A DNA stretch of 64,000 nt from Myxococcaceae bacterium (GCA_004297725.1 SCUS01000180.1:1-64000), one strand, 5' to 3'. Shown: positions 18,301 through 26,708, numbered from the stretch's first letter. The notes: generated by a model not told the origin, from the sequence alone. Made by a program: numbers and translations.

Positions 18301-19928
18301 ACGGTCGTGAGTTCAACGGCCGCATCGACGATGTCCGCATCACGGACCACTGGCTCTCGGACGTCGAGATCCTGGCCCTCAACGGCCCCAACGCCAGCAG
18401 CCCGAACACCAGCACTGACTCCGCCAACTGCGGTGGCTGCGGCGTGGTGTGCGCCGGCACGGCTGCCTGCACGGGCGGCGTCTGCGTGTGCAACTCGGGC
18501 TACACGGGCAACGGCATCGTCTGCGTCGACGTCAACGAGTGCTTCGTGGGCAACGGCAACTGCGCCGGCGACGCGACCTGCACCAACACCATCGGGAGCC
18601 GCACCTGCACGTGCAGCCCGAGCAGCCTGTGCAGCGGCGTGTGCCGGTACCTGCAGACGGATGCCAGCCACTGCGGCGCCTGCGGCCACGCCTGCGCGTC
18701 GGGGCAGATCTGCCTGGGCGGCGTCTGCGGGGCGCCGCCGTCCTGGGCGGGCGCCGTCGCGACGAGCCCCCTCGCGGGCCGCGCGTACCACTCCGCCGTC
18801 TGGACCGGCACCCAGATGATCGTCTGGGGCGGACAGAACGGCGACGACCGCGCCCTCGGCGGCACCATCTTCGCCGACGGCGCGATCTACACGCCCGCCA
18901 CCAACACCTGGACGTCCCTCCCGGCGAGCGACCCCAACGCGCCCTCCGCCCGGTTCGGCCACACGGCCCTCTGGACGGGCAGCCGGATGATCATCTGGGG
19001 CGGGCTCACCTACGGCGGGACGACGCCGTCCAGCAGCACCCCGGTGCCCGTCAACACGGGCGCCAGCTACGACCCGGTGACCAACACCTGGACCGCCCTC
19101 TCGACGGCGAACGCGCCGCCGGCCCGTTACGGCCACACGGCCGTCTGGACCGGCTCCCAGATGATCGTGTGGGGCGGCTCCGCCACGCACTACCATGTCG
19201 GCGGGGTCACGCCGAGCACCGGCTTGAGCGGTGCCATCTACGACCCGACCACGGACGTGTGGACCGCCGTGCCGATCGGCGCAGCGGGCGAGCCGGGCAC
19301 CCGGCGCATGAACCACACCGCGGTGTGGACCGGCAGCCGGATGATTGTCTGGGGCGGCCAGGGCCCCTGCGCGCAGTACGCCGACGGCGGGGTCTTCGAT
19401 CCTGCCACCGGCCTCTGGCTGAACCTGCCCGCCGGCGCCGCGGGCGCGCCCGGCCCGCGCGGCCAGCACTCGGCCCTCTGGACCGGCACCCAGATGATCA
19501 TCTGGGGCGGCGCGACCAACCCCAACGTCGGCGACGGCGGGATGTACAACCCCGCCACCAACACGTGGAGGTACATGGTCGGGGAGGTCTATCCCCCGGG
19601 GAATACGTGGATGATGCTGCCCAACGAGCCGGGGCGCCGCTTCCTGCACTCGGCCGTCTGGACCGGCTCGCGGATGGTCGTCTTCGGCGGCGCCAGCTAC
19701 TGCGGCGACTGCGGCGTGAGCAAGCTCTGCAGCGACTCTTCGCACGTCAAGGGTGACGGCGCGGAGTTCGACCCCGTCAGCGGCTCCTGGGCGTCGGTCT
19801 CCAGCAGCCTGACCAACTCGCCCGGTACGCGCGTCGGCCACACGGCCGTCTGGACCGGCACCCAGATGATCGTCTGGGGCGGCCAGCGCGTGAGCTCGCT
19901 CCGCGACGGCGCCATCCTCACGCCCTGA
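15351..19928 (+). CDS. Giant mosaic Cys-rich lipoprotein (TSP3, Cys repeats, LamG, EGF, kelch propeller)
   Basis: 1525 residues from ATG 15351 with GAGGGAG upstream; the open frame extends 90 bp further but without a plausible start. A signal peptide with Cys at LLIAVGC marks a lipoprotein. Domains in order: an N-terminal beta-rich region, one thrombospondin-3/calcium-type repeat DADGDGVFDWVDNC (about 207-243), roughly ten Cys repeats of about 47 residues with core NCDGNAANGCEV...NCGACGTAC (about 294-797), a laminin-G/concanavalin-like domain (about 805-1013), a calcium-binding EGF-like module starting VDVNECF (about 1058-1100), and seven kelch units with core HTAVWTGSQMIVWGG (about 1142-1525), i.e. 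a complete seven-bladed propeller. The architecture is that of a calcium-stabilised adhesin. Ligand unknown. Confidence 0.85.
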   Translation: MPIRRLKRAALAACCAPLLIAVGCSSGDTPGAQPTGRAPQTLISDQLHNGGTQGFLFLPPMVPRPAQLGDFVPTVRPTVRVDEVTAAGVTVRTLATFTTTSGPGRERIRTHIADEPCDADDDDGDTDPAGYFYARWKTNNANLSDAARYRVRVLIPAAGGGTREIGFADVDVVRSQQEFRTVDTVNFTPLRNGQVLRIKFRIDRPAVDADGDGVFDWVDNCPAQANASQLDSNHDQQGDACECVGVTCVASDVCHAAGVCDPINGMCSNPDAPAGTACSLSNATALCAGGACGVASCNAGHADCNAAATDGCETPTTTLANCGACGVACTAVAHSTPGCGTGTCAITCETGWADANGERADGCELDVTTDTNCGVPGNACVSGLGDVNTCVSGSCSTIACASDTANCNTAVADGCEASLAGDVAHCGACNHACAVANATPSCVAGACAVGTCHAGYSDCNGLAADGCEITPASDVAHCGGCGNACSLPNASPVCAAGSCAVGACTEGFVDLDLDPSNGCEVNLATNVAHCGAVGNHCAMPNGTAACTGGQCVLASCNAGYDNCTTGAGCESDLTSVTSCGGCGVTCASGEHSTATCGAAGCGLTCETGFGNCDGNAANGCEVDLTSDGGHCGLCTTACGADTTCQSGVCSAPVCAAGVANCNSLAADGCETPTAANVASCGACGNVCSFTNAVPQCNSGECGFDVCTMGYGDCDGSAANGCEVALDTLANCGGCGTACAVANGTPVCDAGACAVSTCNAGFANCDGNAANGCEVNTTNSASNCGACGTACTGSNVCQAGVCRPTQGAAWLLNEGCASTTAADSSGNGATGTLSGAPAWMNGSSCHDGGCLSFSGTGQRVTASYTAAHKFGTGAFSVSAWVRVQGASGEDIVVGPNRCNVDESWLLEIYNGQPAFATFGAGSAGTLLSPSRVDNGAWHLLVGRRNGTSVQLLVDGVLRASGTVAGTYNSDGGGSLVTIGNLSGCNGREFNGRIDDVRITDHWLSDVEILALNGPNASSPNTSTDSANCGGCGVVCAGTAACTGGVCVCNSGYTGNGIVCVDVNECFVGNGNCAGDATCTNTIGSRTCTCSPSSLCSGVCRYLQTDASHCGACGHACASGQICLGGVCGAPPSWAGAVATSPLAGRAYHSAVWTGTQMIVWGGQNGDDRALGGTIFADGAIYTPATNTWTSLPASDPNAPSARFGHTALWTGSRMIIWGGLTYGGTTPSSSTPVPVNTGASYDPVTNTWTALSTANAPPARYGHTAVWTGSQMIVWGGSATHYHVGGVTPSTGLSGAIYDPTTDVWTAVPIGAAGEPGTRRMNHTAVWTGSRMIVWGGQGPCAQYADGGVFDPATGLWLNLPAGAAGAPGPRGQHSALWTGTQMIIWGGATNPNVGDGGMYNPATNTWRYMVGEVYPPGNTWMMLPNEPGRRFLHSAVWTGSRMVVFGGASYCGDCGVSKLCSDSSHVKGDGAEFDPVSGSWASVSSSLTNSPGTRVGHTAVWTGTQMIVWGGQRVSSLRDGAILTP

Positions 19929-19937
19929 GCTGCCCTC

Positions 19938-19958
19938 GGGGCCCCCTCGCGGGGCCCC
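19938..19958 (+). terminator. GC hairpin downstream of the mosaic lipoprotein gene
   Basis: GGGGCCCC, a 5-nt loop and GGGGCCCC form a perfect 8-bp stem 10 bp after the stop codon. A pyrimidine-rich stretch follows but no T-run. Confidence 0.5.
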
Positions 19959-20054
19959 CTCCTCCCGCCTCCCTTCCTGCTGCCCCTCCGATCCCTACCC
20001 TCCCGCGCTCCCCGGCCCTTCAGCCGGTCGGGCGCGCGGCGATCCCTCGGGGTT

Positions 20055-20083
20055 GCTGCTATCCCCGCTGACGTGGTAGCAGC
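20055..20083 (+). promoter_or_regulatory. Inverted repeat / putative -10 upstream of ffh
   Basis: GCTGCTA and TAGCAGC are 15 nt apart and end 21 bp before the ffh start. The left arm overlaps TG-C-TATCCC, a possible extended -10. It could be an operator or a 5' leader stem; nothing distinguishes these. Confidence 0.3.
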
Positions 20084-20104
20084 CCCGCCCTAGCTAAGAG
20101 GACC

Positions 20105-21814
20105 ATGTTCAAGACGTTGACCGAAGGGTTTCGCAAGGCGCGTCAGAAGCTCACCGGGGTGGCTGAGCTCACCGAGGCCGACATCGAGGCCGCCCTCCGG
20201 GACGTGCGGCTCTCTCTGCTCGAGGCCGACGTAGAGCTCAACGTCACGCGCCGCTTCCTCGGCCGCGTGAAGGAGAAGATGCTCGGGCAGGTGGTGAAGC
20301 TCCGCGCCGAGGCGCAGGGCAAGAAAGCCACCATCACGCCCGACCAGCTCTTCGTGAAGGCCTGCCAGGACGAGCTCGTCGCCATGATGTCCTCCACGGA
20401 CGGCGCGCAGCTCACCGAGGCTCCGAAGGGCACCCCCACCATCGTGATGATGGTCGGCCTCCAGGGGCAGGGGAAGACCACCACCAGCGCCAAGCTCGCC
20501 AAGCTGCTTACCGAAGAGGGTAAGAAGGTGCTGCTCGTGGCCGCCGACCTGCAGCGCCCGGCCGCCGTCGAGCAGCTCAACGTGCTCGGGCAGAAGGTCA
20601 ACGTGCCGGTCTTCTCGGCGCCCAACAGCACCCCCGTCGAGGTGTGCCGCCGGGCGCTCGCGATGGCGAAGGTCCAGAAGAAGGACGTGGTGATCTTCGA
20701 CACCGCGGGCCGGCTGGCCATCGACACGGTGCTGATGGACGAACTCCGCGCCATCAAGAGCGAGACGAAGCCCCACAACATCCTCCTGGTGGTCAACGCC
20801 GCCATCGGACAGAACGCCCTCGCCACCGCGACGGCCTTCCACGACACCCTCGGGCTCACCGGCGTGGCGCTCACCATGCTCGACGGCGACGCCCGCGGCG
20901 GCGCGGCGCTGGCCATCCGCGAGGTCACCGGCATCCCCATCCGCTACGCGGGCGTCGGCGAGTCGCTCGACAAGCTCGAGGCCTTCCGCCCCGACGGCAT
21001 GGCGTCGCGCATCCTCGGGATGGGCGACATCGTCTCGGTGGTCAACGACTTCAAGAAGGTCGTCGACGAGAAGCGCGCCGAGGAAGACGCGATGCGCATG
21101 CTCGGGGGGCAGTTCACCCTCGATGACTTCGTCGCGCAGATCGAGACCATCCAGAAGATGGGCCCGCTGCAAGACCTCTTCGACCGCATGCCCTTCTTCA
21201 ACGGGATGCTCCCGCCGGACGCCAAGGTCGACGACCGCGAGCTCGACAAGGCCAAGGTCATCGTGTCGTCGATGACCAAGGGCGAGCGCCGCGACGCCGA
21301 CCTCTTCAAGCAGCAGCCCGGCCGGGTGCAGCGCGTCGCCAAGGGATCGGGCTACGCCCCCGAGGCGGTGGCCGAGCTGGTCGCGAAGTTCGTGATGATG
21401 CGCGACATGATGGGCAACATCGGGCAGCAGGCGAGCTTCCTCCAGAAGATCCCCGGCGCCCAGCAGCTCGCCATGGCGCGCAAGCTCAAGAACATGGTCA
21501 AGGTCCAGGGGGAGGACCAGGCCATCGCGCAGATCGCCCAGGAGATGCTGGAGTCCGCGGTGGCGGGCGGCGGCGGCCCCGGTCGCGGCGGCTTCCCGGG
21601 GATGCCCGGCGGCTTCCCGGGGATGCCCGGGGCAATGGGGGGATTCCCCGGCATGGGCGACCCCAACGCGCTGATGCAGGCCCTCATGGGCGGCGGCGGA
21701 ATGCCCGGCGGCCCCGGGCAGGCTGCGCCGAAGCCGCGGCCGACGAGCCTCGGGGTGCCGAAGGACAAGCGCAAGCAGGAGCGCGACGCGCGCCGCAAGA
21801 ACCGCAAGAAGTAA
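20105..21814 (+). CDS. ffh: Signal recognition particle protein Ffh
   Basis: 569 residues, longer than the usual 450. N and G domains: P-loop GLQGQGKTTT (about 118-127), DTAGR (about 199-203), DGDARGGAA near 260, and GVGE. The M domain (about 300-440) contains the Met-rich GPLQDLFDRMPFF and the RNA-binding region. Ffh binds signal peptides and 4.5S RNA and delivers ribosomes to FtsY. Oddities: the G4 motif reads T-M-LDGDARGG where TKLD is usual, and the C-terminus has a Gly/Met/Pro-rich tail with GGFPGMPG repeats ending in a Lys/Arg cluster. ATG 20105 follows AAGAGGACC. The internal palindrome at 20508 is described separately. Confidence 0.96.
   Translation: MFKTLTEGFRKARQKLTGVAELTEADIEAALRDVRLSLLEADVELNVTRRFLGRVKEKMLGQVVKLRAEAQGKKATITPDQLFVKACQDELVAMMSSTDGAQLTEAPKGTPTIVMMVGLQGQGKTTTSAKLAKLLTEEGKKVLLVAADLQRPAAVEQLNVLGQKVNVPVFSAPNSTPVEVCRRALAMAKVQKKDVVIFDTAGRLAIDTVLMDELRAIKSETKPHNILLVVNAAIGQNALATATAFHDTLGLTGVALTMLDGDARGGAALAIREVTGIPIRYAGVGESLDKLEAFRPDGMASRILGMGDIVSVVNDFKKVVDEKRAEEDAMRMLGGQFTLDDFVAQIETIQKMGPLQDLFDRMPFFNGMLPPDAKVDDRELDKAKVIVSSMTKGERRDADLFKQQPGRVQRVAKGSGYAPEAVAELVAKFVMMRDMMGNIGQQASFLQKIPGAQQLAMARKLKNMVKVQGEDQAIAQIAQEMLESAVAGGGGPGRGGFPGMPGGFPGMPGAMGGFPGMGDPNALMQALMGGGGMPGGPGQAAPKPRPTSLGVPKDKRKQERDARRKNRKK
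20508..20523. other. Palindrome TTACC-N6-GGTAA (copy 1)
   Basis: CTTACC-GAAGAG-GGTAAG inside ffh codes for L-T-E-E-G-K. It uses CTT and GGT codons that are rare in this GC-rich window. The same arms with the same 6-bp spacing recur at 48014, 48404 and 48683. Confidence 0.55.
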
Positions 21815-21829
21815 CGAGAAGATCTTTCA

Positions 21830-23221
21830 ATGAGGACATCGATGAAGACGTGGATGCCGTGGGTGGTGGTCTTGGCCCTGGGTTCGGGCTGCGTGGAGCA
21901 GCCCTCCCAGCCCAACCGTGGTGGCGCTTCGCAGGCGGAGCTCGACCGCATCCGCCGCCAGGTGGTGTCGCGCACGGCCCCGACGCCGCAGCACGCGCTG
22001 TCCTTCAACTGGGACAACAAGGTCGAGCTGCTCGGCTATGACATCAACGTCCAGAACAACACCCTGCGCCCCGGCCAGAGCGTGACGGTCACCTGGTACT
22101 GGAAGTGCCGCGCCCCCACCGGCGACGGCTGGCGGCTCTTCACGCACCTCGACGACGCCAACGGCCCCCGCACCAACCAGGACAACGTCGGCGACACCCG
22201 CCGCGCGTACCAGCCCGAGCGCTGGCGCGCCGGGGAGTTCATCCGCGACACGCAGAGCTTCGAGCTCCCGGCGGACTGGGACTCCCCCACGGTGCGCGTG
22301 CACCTCGGCGTCTGGAAGGACGGCCAGCCCCGTATGGCCGTCACCCCGGCCGACCGCACCGACGGCGACCGCCGCGCCCGCGTGCTCGAGCTCAACACCG
22401 GCGTGCAGGTGCAGCTCACGGAGACCGTGGTGCCGCGGGCGACCGGGGCCATCACCGCCGACGGCCGCCTCGACGAGCCCGCGTGGGCCAACGCCGCGCG
22501 CACCGGCCCGCTGGTCAACCCGAGCAACGGCAACCCCCCGAGCGCCACCGAGGCCCACGCCACGGCGCAGATGCTCTGGGACGACACCAACCTCTACGTG
22601 GCCTTCCGCGTCACGGACGACAACCTCGTCGACCCGTCGACGGAGCGCGACAACCACCTCTGGGAGCACGACGCCGTGGAGGTCATGATCGACCCCAACG
22701 GCGACGGCAACAACTATTACGAGTTCCAGGTCTCGCCGAAGAACCAGCGCTTCGATACCCGATATGACCGCGCGCGGCAGCCGCAGCCCTTCGGACATCT
22801 CGACTTCAACCCCGAGACCCGCTCCGGCGTCGCCGTCACCGGCACCATCGGCAACGCCGACGACAACGACACCGGCTACGACGTCGAGCTGGTGATCCCC
22901 TGGTCGAGCATCAACGACGGCCTCGCGCACACGCCCCCGCAGGCCGGCGACCAGGTGCGGCTCAACCTCTTCGTGATGGACGAGCCCAAGACCGGCGGCC
23001 AGCGCAGCGCCGCCTGGAGCGCCCCCCGCGGCGGCGACTTCCACGCCCTCGCCCGCTTCGGTCGCATCACCCTGAGCCTCGAGGCCCCCGGCGCCCCCGC
23101 GGCGGCCGCCATCCCGGTGCCCTCGGCGGCGGCGATCCCCAACATCCCCGGGCTCGTGGCGCCGCTGCCCGCGGTGCTCAACAACGGCGCGGTCCCGGTG
23201 CGCCGTCCCGCCGCCCACTGA
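21830..23221 (+). CDS. Lipoprotein with CBM9-like carbohydrate-binding domain
   Basis: 463 residues; ATG 21830 or the in-frame ATG 21842 (better spaced GAGG) may be used. The signal peptide ends in LGSGC (lipobox). Residues about 55-195 form a beta domain with VTVTWYWKCRAPT and GDGWRLFTHLDD, as found in proteins that carry a two-part ligand-binding unit. Residues about 205-400 match the carbohydrate-binding family 9-like fold: ADGRLDEPAWANA, LWDDTNLYVAFRVTDDNL, WEHDAVEVMIDPNGDG, and YDVELVIPWSSI. A Pro/Ala-rich tail follows. There is no catalytic domain. It starts 15 bp after ffh but an envelope lipoprotein has no clear functional link to Ffh. Confidence 0.8.
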   Translation: MRTSMKTWMPWVVVLALGSGCVEQPSQPNRGGASQAELDRIRRQVVSRTAPTPQHALSFNWDNKVELLGYDINVQNNTLRPGQSVTVTWYWKCRAPTGDGWRLFTHLDDANGPRTNQDNVGDTRRAYQPERWRAGEFIRDTQSFELPADWDSPTVRVHLGVWKDGQPRMAVTPADRTDGDRRARVLELNTGVQVQLTETVVPRATGAITADGRLDEPAWANAARTGPLVNPSNGNPPSATEAHATAQMLWDDTNLYVAFRVTDDNLVDPSTERDNHLWEHDAVEVMIDPNGDGNNYYEFQVSPKNQRFDTRYDRARQPQPFGHLDFNPETRSGVAVTGTIGNADDNDTGYDVELVIPWSSINDGLAHTPPQAGDQVRLNLFVMDEPKTGGQRSAAWSAPRGGDFHALARFGRITLSLEAPGAPAAAAIPVPSAAAIPNIPGLVAPLPAVLNNGAVPVRRPAAH

Positions 23222-23253
23222 GCGATCGCGGGTCGTCGCGCGCCGACTGGTGC

Positions 23254-23259
23254 TAAGCA
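23254..23259 (+). promoter_or_regulatory. Putative extended -10 (TG-C-TAAGCA)
   Basis: TGCTAAGCA lies about 50 bp before the start of the MopE-type lipoprotein at 23312. It resembles the elements at 11081 and 52101. No -35 is evident. Confidence 0.25.
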
Positions 23260-23311
23260 TCGATCCGCTTCCTCTCCTCCCCGACTCTCTGCACGCCCGT
23301 CGAGGTACCCA

Positions 23312-25027
23312 ATGCCTGCATCGCAATCGTCGCGGTGGTCCGTCGTACTGTGCGGTTTCCTTGCGGCGTCGGTCGCGGCCTGCGGATCGAGCAGCGGCGC
23401 CACCGGAGTCTCGGTCGACGCGGCGGCCCCTCGCAGCGACCTCGGCGCCTCCGCCGATGTCTCGCCCGTCGACGCGCCAGGGCTCCCCGACGGGTGGATG
23501 TCCCCGACCTTCGATGTCCCGCCGCGCCCCGACGCCGGAGCCTCGAGCGACGCCCGGGCCGACGCCGCCGACGCCCTCTCGTTGACCACGCTGGCCGATG
23601 GCGCGGTCACCGCGTGCGGTTCTCGGGAGCGCTGCAACAACGGCATCGACGACGACTGCAACGGCATGGTCGACGAGGAGTGCACCTGCATCCCTGGCAC
23701 CACCCAGCGCTGCTTCCCCGGGGATGCGCGCCTGGCGGGCCGGGGGGTCTGCACCTGGGGGATGCAGCGCTGCGGGGGCATGGAGGAGTTCGGCACCTGG
23801 GGCGCGTGCATGGGGGCCGGCGCGCCGAGGGCGGTCGACTGCCGTACGCCCACGGTGGACAACCGCTGCGACGGCAACCCCGGGGTCGGCTGCCTGTGCG
23901 CTCCTGGCGCCTCTCGTAGCTGCTACTCGGGCCCGGCCGGGACGCAGGGCCGCGGGCTCTGCCGGGCCGGGACGCAGACCTGCGCGGTGACCGCGACGGG
24001 CTCGGCCTGGGGCGCGTGCACGGGCGAGGTGCTGCCCTCGCGCGACACCTGCGACGGGCGCGACACCGACTGCAACGGCACCCCCGACACGGGCTGCGGC
24101 TGCACCCGGGGGGCGACGCGCTCGTGCTACTCGGGCGCTGCGGGCACCGCGGGACGCGGGCTCTGCCGGGCAGGGATGCAGACCTGCGTGCCGACGATCA
24201 ACGGGGCCGGGACGGTGTGGGGCGCGTGCGCGGGCGAGGTGGTCCCCGCGCGGGACGTCTGCAACGGCATGGACCGCGACTGCGACGGCAACCCCAACAC
24301 GGGCTGCGCGTGCACCATCGACGCGATCGAGGTCTGCTACACGGGCCCGGCGGGGACGCAGAACGTCGGGCTCTGTCGGCCCGGGTCGCGGCGCTGCAAC
24401 GCGGCGGCTCGCCCCGACGGGACGCTCGGGTCGGCGTGGGGAGCGTGCCTCGGGCAGACGCTCCCCGGGGCGGCGGACGTGTGCGGCAACGCCATCGACG
24501 ACAACTGCAACGGGATGCTCGACGAGGGCTGCACGCCGGGGTGCGCGGCGGGGACGATACGCTGCGGCGACCGCTGCATCGACGTGCGCAGCGACGCGCT
24601 CCACTGCGGGGCGTGCGGCAACGCGTGCCTGGCCACGCAGGCCTGCGCCAACGGGGTCTGCGTGGGCAACGGGCTGCTGCGCATCACCATGGTGTGGGAC
24701 CGCCCCGGCGACGTGGACCTCCACGTGGTGCCGCCGTGCGGTCAGGAGATCTCCTTCCTGGGGACCAGCCGCTGCGGCGGTCAGCTCGACCGGGACGACA
24801 CCTCCGGCACCGGCCCGGAGAACGTCTTCTGGGCCGCGGCTCCCGCCAGCGGACCATACCTGGTCTGCGCGGTTCCGTATCGCATCAGCGCGGAGACCAA
24901 CGTGACCGTGACGGTGACCCAGGGCACGACGGTGGTGCGCACCTGGCGCGTGTCCCGGCCCATGAGCTCGGGCAACTCGCCATGCACCCGGATGTCACCC
25001 TACTTCGTGGGTGATTTCACCTACTGA
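23312..25027 (+). CDS. MopE-type Cys-rich lipoprotein with C-terminal YfaP/DUF2135-like domain
   Basis: 571 residues. The signal peptide ends VAACG, followed by a long Asp/Ala/Pro linker. From residue 105 to 405 there are repeats of the putative metal-binding MopE motif, such as NGIDDDCNGMVDEEC, DTDCNGTPDTGC and DRDCDGNPNTGC, alternating with GTQGRGLCRAGTQTC units. The Asp/Asn-rich CNGxDxDCNG loops resemble calcium sites. A second Cys unit (LHCGACGNACL) leads to a C-terminal beta domain, LLRITMVWDRPGDVDLHVVPPCG, typical of DUF2135/YfaP domains. Predicted surface protein; function unknown. The end overlaps the convergent lipoprotein gene by 7 bp. Confidence 0.8.
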   Translation: MPASQSSRWSVVLCGFLAASVAACGSSSGATGVSVDAAAPRSDLGASADVSPVDAPGLPDGWMSPTFDVPPRPDAGASSDARADAADALSLTTLADGAVTACGSRERCNNGIDDDCNGMVDEECTCIPGTTQRCFPGDARLAGRGVCTWGMQRCGGMEEFGTWGACMGAGAPRAVDCRTPTVDNRCDGNPGVGCLCAPGASRSCYSGPAGTQGRGLCRAGTQTCAVTATGSAWGACTGEVLPSRDTCDGRDTDCNGTPDTGCGCTRGATRSCYSGAAGTAGRGLCRAGMQTCVPTINGAGTVWGACAGEVVPARDVCNGMDRDCDGNPNTGCACTIDAIEVCYTGPAGTQNVGLCRPGSRRCNAAARPDGTLGSAWGACLGQTLPGAADVCGNAIDDNCNGMLDEGCTPGCAAGTIRCGDRCIDVRSDALHCGACGNACLATQACANGVCVGNGLLRITMVWDRPGDVDLHVVPPCGQEISFLGTSRCGGQLDRDDTSGTGPENVFWAAAPASGPYLVCAVPYRISAETNVTVTVTQGTTVVRTWRVSRPMSSGNSPCTRMSPYFVGDFTY

Positions 25028-25875
25028 ACCCGCTCCTGGCAGTGGCCCTCTCCATTGAAGTGGCCAATGGTCGCGGAGACGGCGGTGACGAAGTCTCTCA
25101 GGGTGCGCACCCGTCCCATGTCGCCGCCGCCGTACTGGCTGGAGGGCAGCGTGGTGAGGTCGACCCTGGCGAGCTCCTCGAGGGTGACGGTTCCGTCGCG
25201 GTCGGCGTCGGCCGCGGCGATGGCGTCGAAGCGCAGCCGGGCGTCGGGCGATTGAAGGTCGTCGTAGAAGAGGTGATCGCCGTGGAGGGTGATCTGCGCA
25301 TCCACGTTGCCGCCTGAGGGGACCGCGAGCCCTGCGGCCCCGTCGGGGGTGCTGCACGCCTCGAAGCGCACGCCCTGGGTGAAGCCCCAGCGAAAGCGCA
25401 CGGTGGTGCCCATGCGGGTGCCCTCGCCCTCGACGTAGAGGCCATAGCCGCCGGCCTGCATCAGCGCGAGATCGGCCGCGGTGGCGTTGCCTGCGGCGGA
25501 CGCCGCGGTGGCGGGGGCGATGCGGTAGGAGACGCGGTCCATGCGGCGCGAGGGGACGCCGGAGATGCGCCCGACGGCGTAGGGCGTGGCGGTGGTCTTG
25601 AGGTCGTAGACGCGCATCGGGGCGAGGGCGCCGCCCGCGGTGCCGTCGGAGGCCGCGACGGTGAAGTCGCCGACGTTCACCAGGAAGCGGGTGTAGCGGA
25701 GGGTCCAGCCGTCTTCGAAGCCGACGGTGTTGCCCATGAGGGGAGGAATGCTGTCGGCGATGTAGTCCTCGCCCCAGAGGGAGAGGGAGACGGTGCCTGG
25801 GGAGGTACCCGCGCTCTCGCTCCCGCAGCCGGGCGCGCTCGTGAGAACCAGCAACACCATCGTATGCAACTTCAT
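25021..25875 (-). CDS. Lipoprotein with EF-hand-like loop, MbnP-like; TonB operon gene 3
   Basis: 284 residues from ATG 25875; lipobox SAPGC. The body (GWTLRYTRFLVNVGDFTV, YDLKTTATPYAVGRISGV, GLYVEGEGTRMGTTVRFRWGF) is beta-rich and reminiscent of MbnP-like periplasmic metal-binding proteins, though similarity is weak. Near the C-terminus, from residue 223, is a canonical EF-hand loop DADRDGTVTLEE followed by a helix. Only one EF-hand is seen; these normally pair. It lies 41 bp after the upstream lipoprotein gene and is the last of a three-gene operon with a TonB receptor. A role in binding the receptor's substrate or calcium is inferred. Confidence 0.7.
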   Translation of the reverse strand: MKLHTMVLLVLTSAPGCGSESAGTSPGTVSLSLWGEDYIADSIPPLMGNTVGFEDGWTLRYTRFLVNVGDFTVAASDGTAGGALAPMRVYDLKTTATPYAVGRISGVPSRRMDRVSYRIAPATAASAAGNATAADLALMQAGGYGLYVEGEGTRMGTTVRFRWGFTQGVRFEACSTPDGAAGLAVPSGGNVDAQITLHGDHLFYDDLQSPDARLRFDAIAAADADRDGTVTLEELARVDLTTLPSSQYGGGDMGRVRTLRDFVTAVSATIGHFNGEGHCQERVQ

Positions 25876-25887
25876 TGGACCATCGGG

Positions 25888-25908
25888 AGATATCGCTTGA
25901 AGATATCG
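25888..25908 (-). repeat. Direct repeat AGATATCG in an intergenic leader
   Basis: Two identical AGATATCG copies start 13 bp apart in the 41-bp gap before the EF-hand lipoprotein gene. GATATC is AT-rich relative to the surroundings. It may be a small regulatory site, or chance. Confidence 0.25.
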
Positions 25909-25916
25909 GTTGAGGA

Positions 25917-26708
25917 TCAGGGGAGAGGGGTCCAGGCGAAGCCGAAGCCGCTGGCCGCGGGGGCGGTGCGGGTGACGGCGTTGAAGGGCTGACCCTCGGT
26001 GAGGGTCACGACGCCGTCGGGTGTGGAGGGCGCCGGGGCCATGGAGAAGTCCGCGCGGTCGACCCAGGCGCCGACGTCGATGGTGAGGTCCCATCGGCCC
26101 GAGCGGTTCATGTCGCCGAGGGAGGGGATGCCCTGGACGAGGTGGGTGATCGCCGGGGCGCAGTCGAAGCGCATCGTGCGGCCCTCCCGGGTGGCGTCGC
26201 CGCGCACATAGAGGGTTCCGCCGTGGAGGGTGGCGGCGTCGGGGAGGGTGGCGGCGTCGGGGAGGGTGGCCTCGGCGGGGCGCAGCTCGATGGCCGCGGA
26301 GCGGGCGAGGCCGGTGACGCCGTTGCCCTGGGGGAGGGGGGTTCCGACCGGGCGGAGGAGGTCGACGACGCGGCGGGCGGTGATGTCCGCGAGGGCCTCT
26401 CCCGCGACGTAGTGGCCCGGGTGCGCATGGGCCACGGAGACGCCGATGAGGCGCTCGAAGAGCGAGCGGCCGAAGAGGGCGGCGCCCTCGTACCAGCGCA
26501 GCGGGCCGAGGACGATGCGGGCCTCGGTGAGCGTGACCTGCCAGCCGGTGGAGGTGGTGAGGGAGGCGCGGGTGCCTCGCACGACGGCGTCGACGGTGAT
26601 GCGGGCGCGGCCGGTGCTGTCGTCGCCGCAGTGGGTCGCCGCGAGGGAGAGCAGCGCGCCGAGGAGGGGCGCGACGACGGCGGGGTGACGGAGGTGGTGC
26701 ATGGTCAC
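25917..26708 (-). CDS. Lipoprotein of unknown function; TonB operon gene 2
   Basis: 263 residues from GTG 26708, which forms a GTGA overlap with the TonB receptor stop; an ATG two codons later is an alternative. The signal peptide ends in LAATHC. A His-rich patch, SVAHAHPGHYVAGE, sits about residue 90 and could bind metal. Two adjacent copies of TLPDAA occur near residue 150. The C-terminal half has Asp-containing turns (DMNRSGRWDLTIDV). I do not recognise the family. Tight coupling to the receptor implies an accessory surface-binding or assembly role for the same substrate. Confidence 0.7.
   Translation of the reverse strand: MTMHHLRHPAVVAPLLGALLSLAATHCGDDSTGRARITVDAVVRGTRASLTTSTGWQVTLTEARIVLGPLRWYEGAALFGRSLFERLIGVSVAHAHPGHYVAGEALADITARRVVDLLRPVGTPLPQGNGVTGLARSAAIELRPAEATLPDAATLPDAATLHGGTLYVRGDATREGRTMRFDCAPAITHLVQGIPSLGDMNRSGRWDLTIDVGAWVDRADFSMAPAPSTPDGVVTLTEGQPFNAVTRTAPAASGFGFAWTPLP

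Noticed and set aside
15333..19841. 1502-codon open frame opposite the mosaic lipoprotein
   Set aside because: Its composition (Ala/Gly/Arg/Val only) mirrors the Cys repeats on the plus strand, and there is no start signal, signal peptide or domain.
23222..23231. GCGATCGC octamer (HIP1-like)
   Set aside because: A single occurrence close to a stop; expected by chance in such GC-rich DNA.
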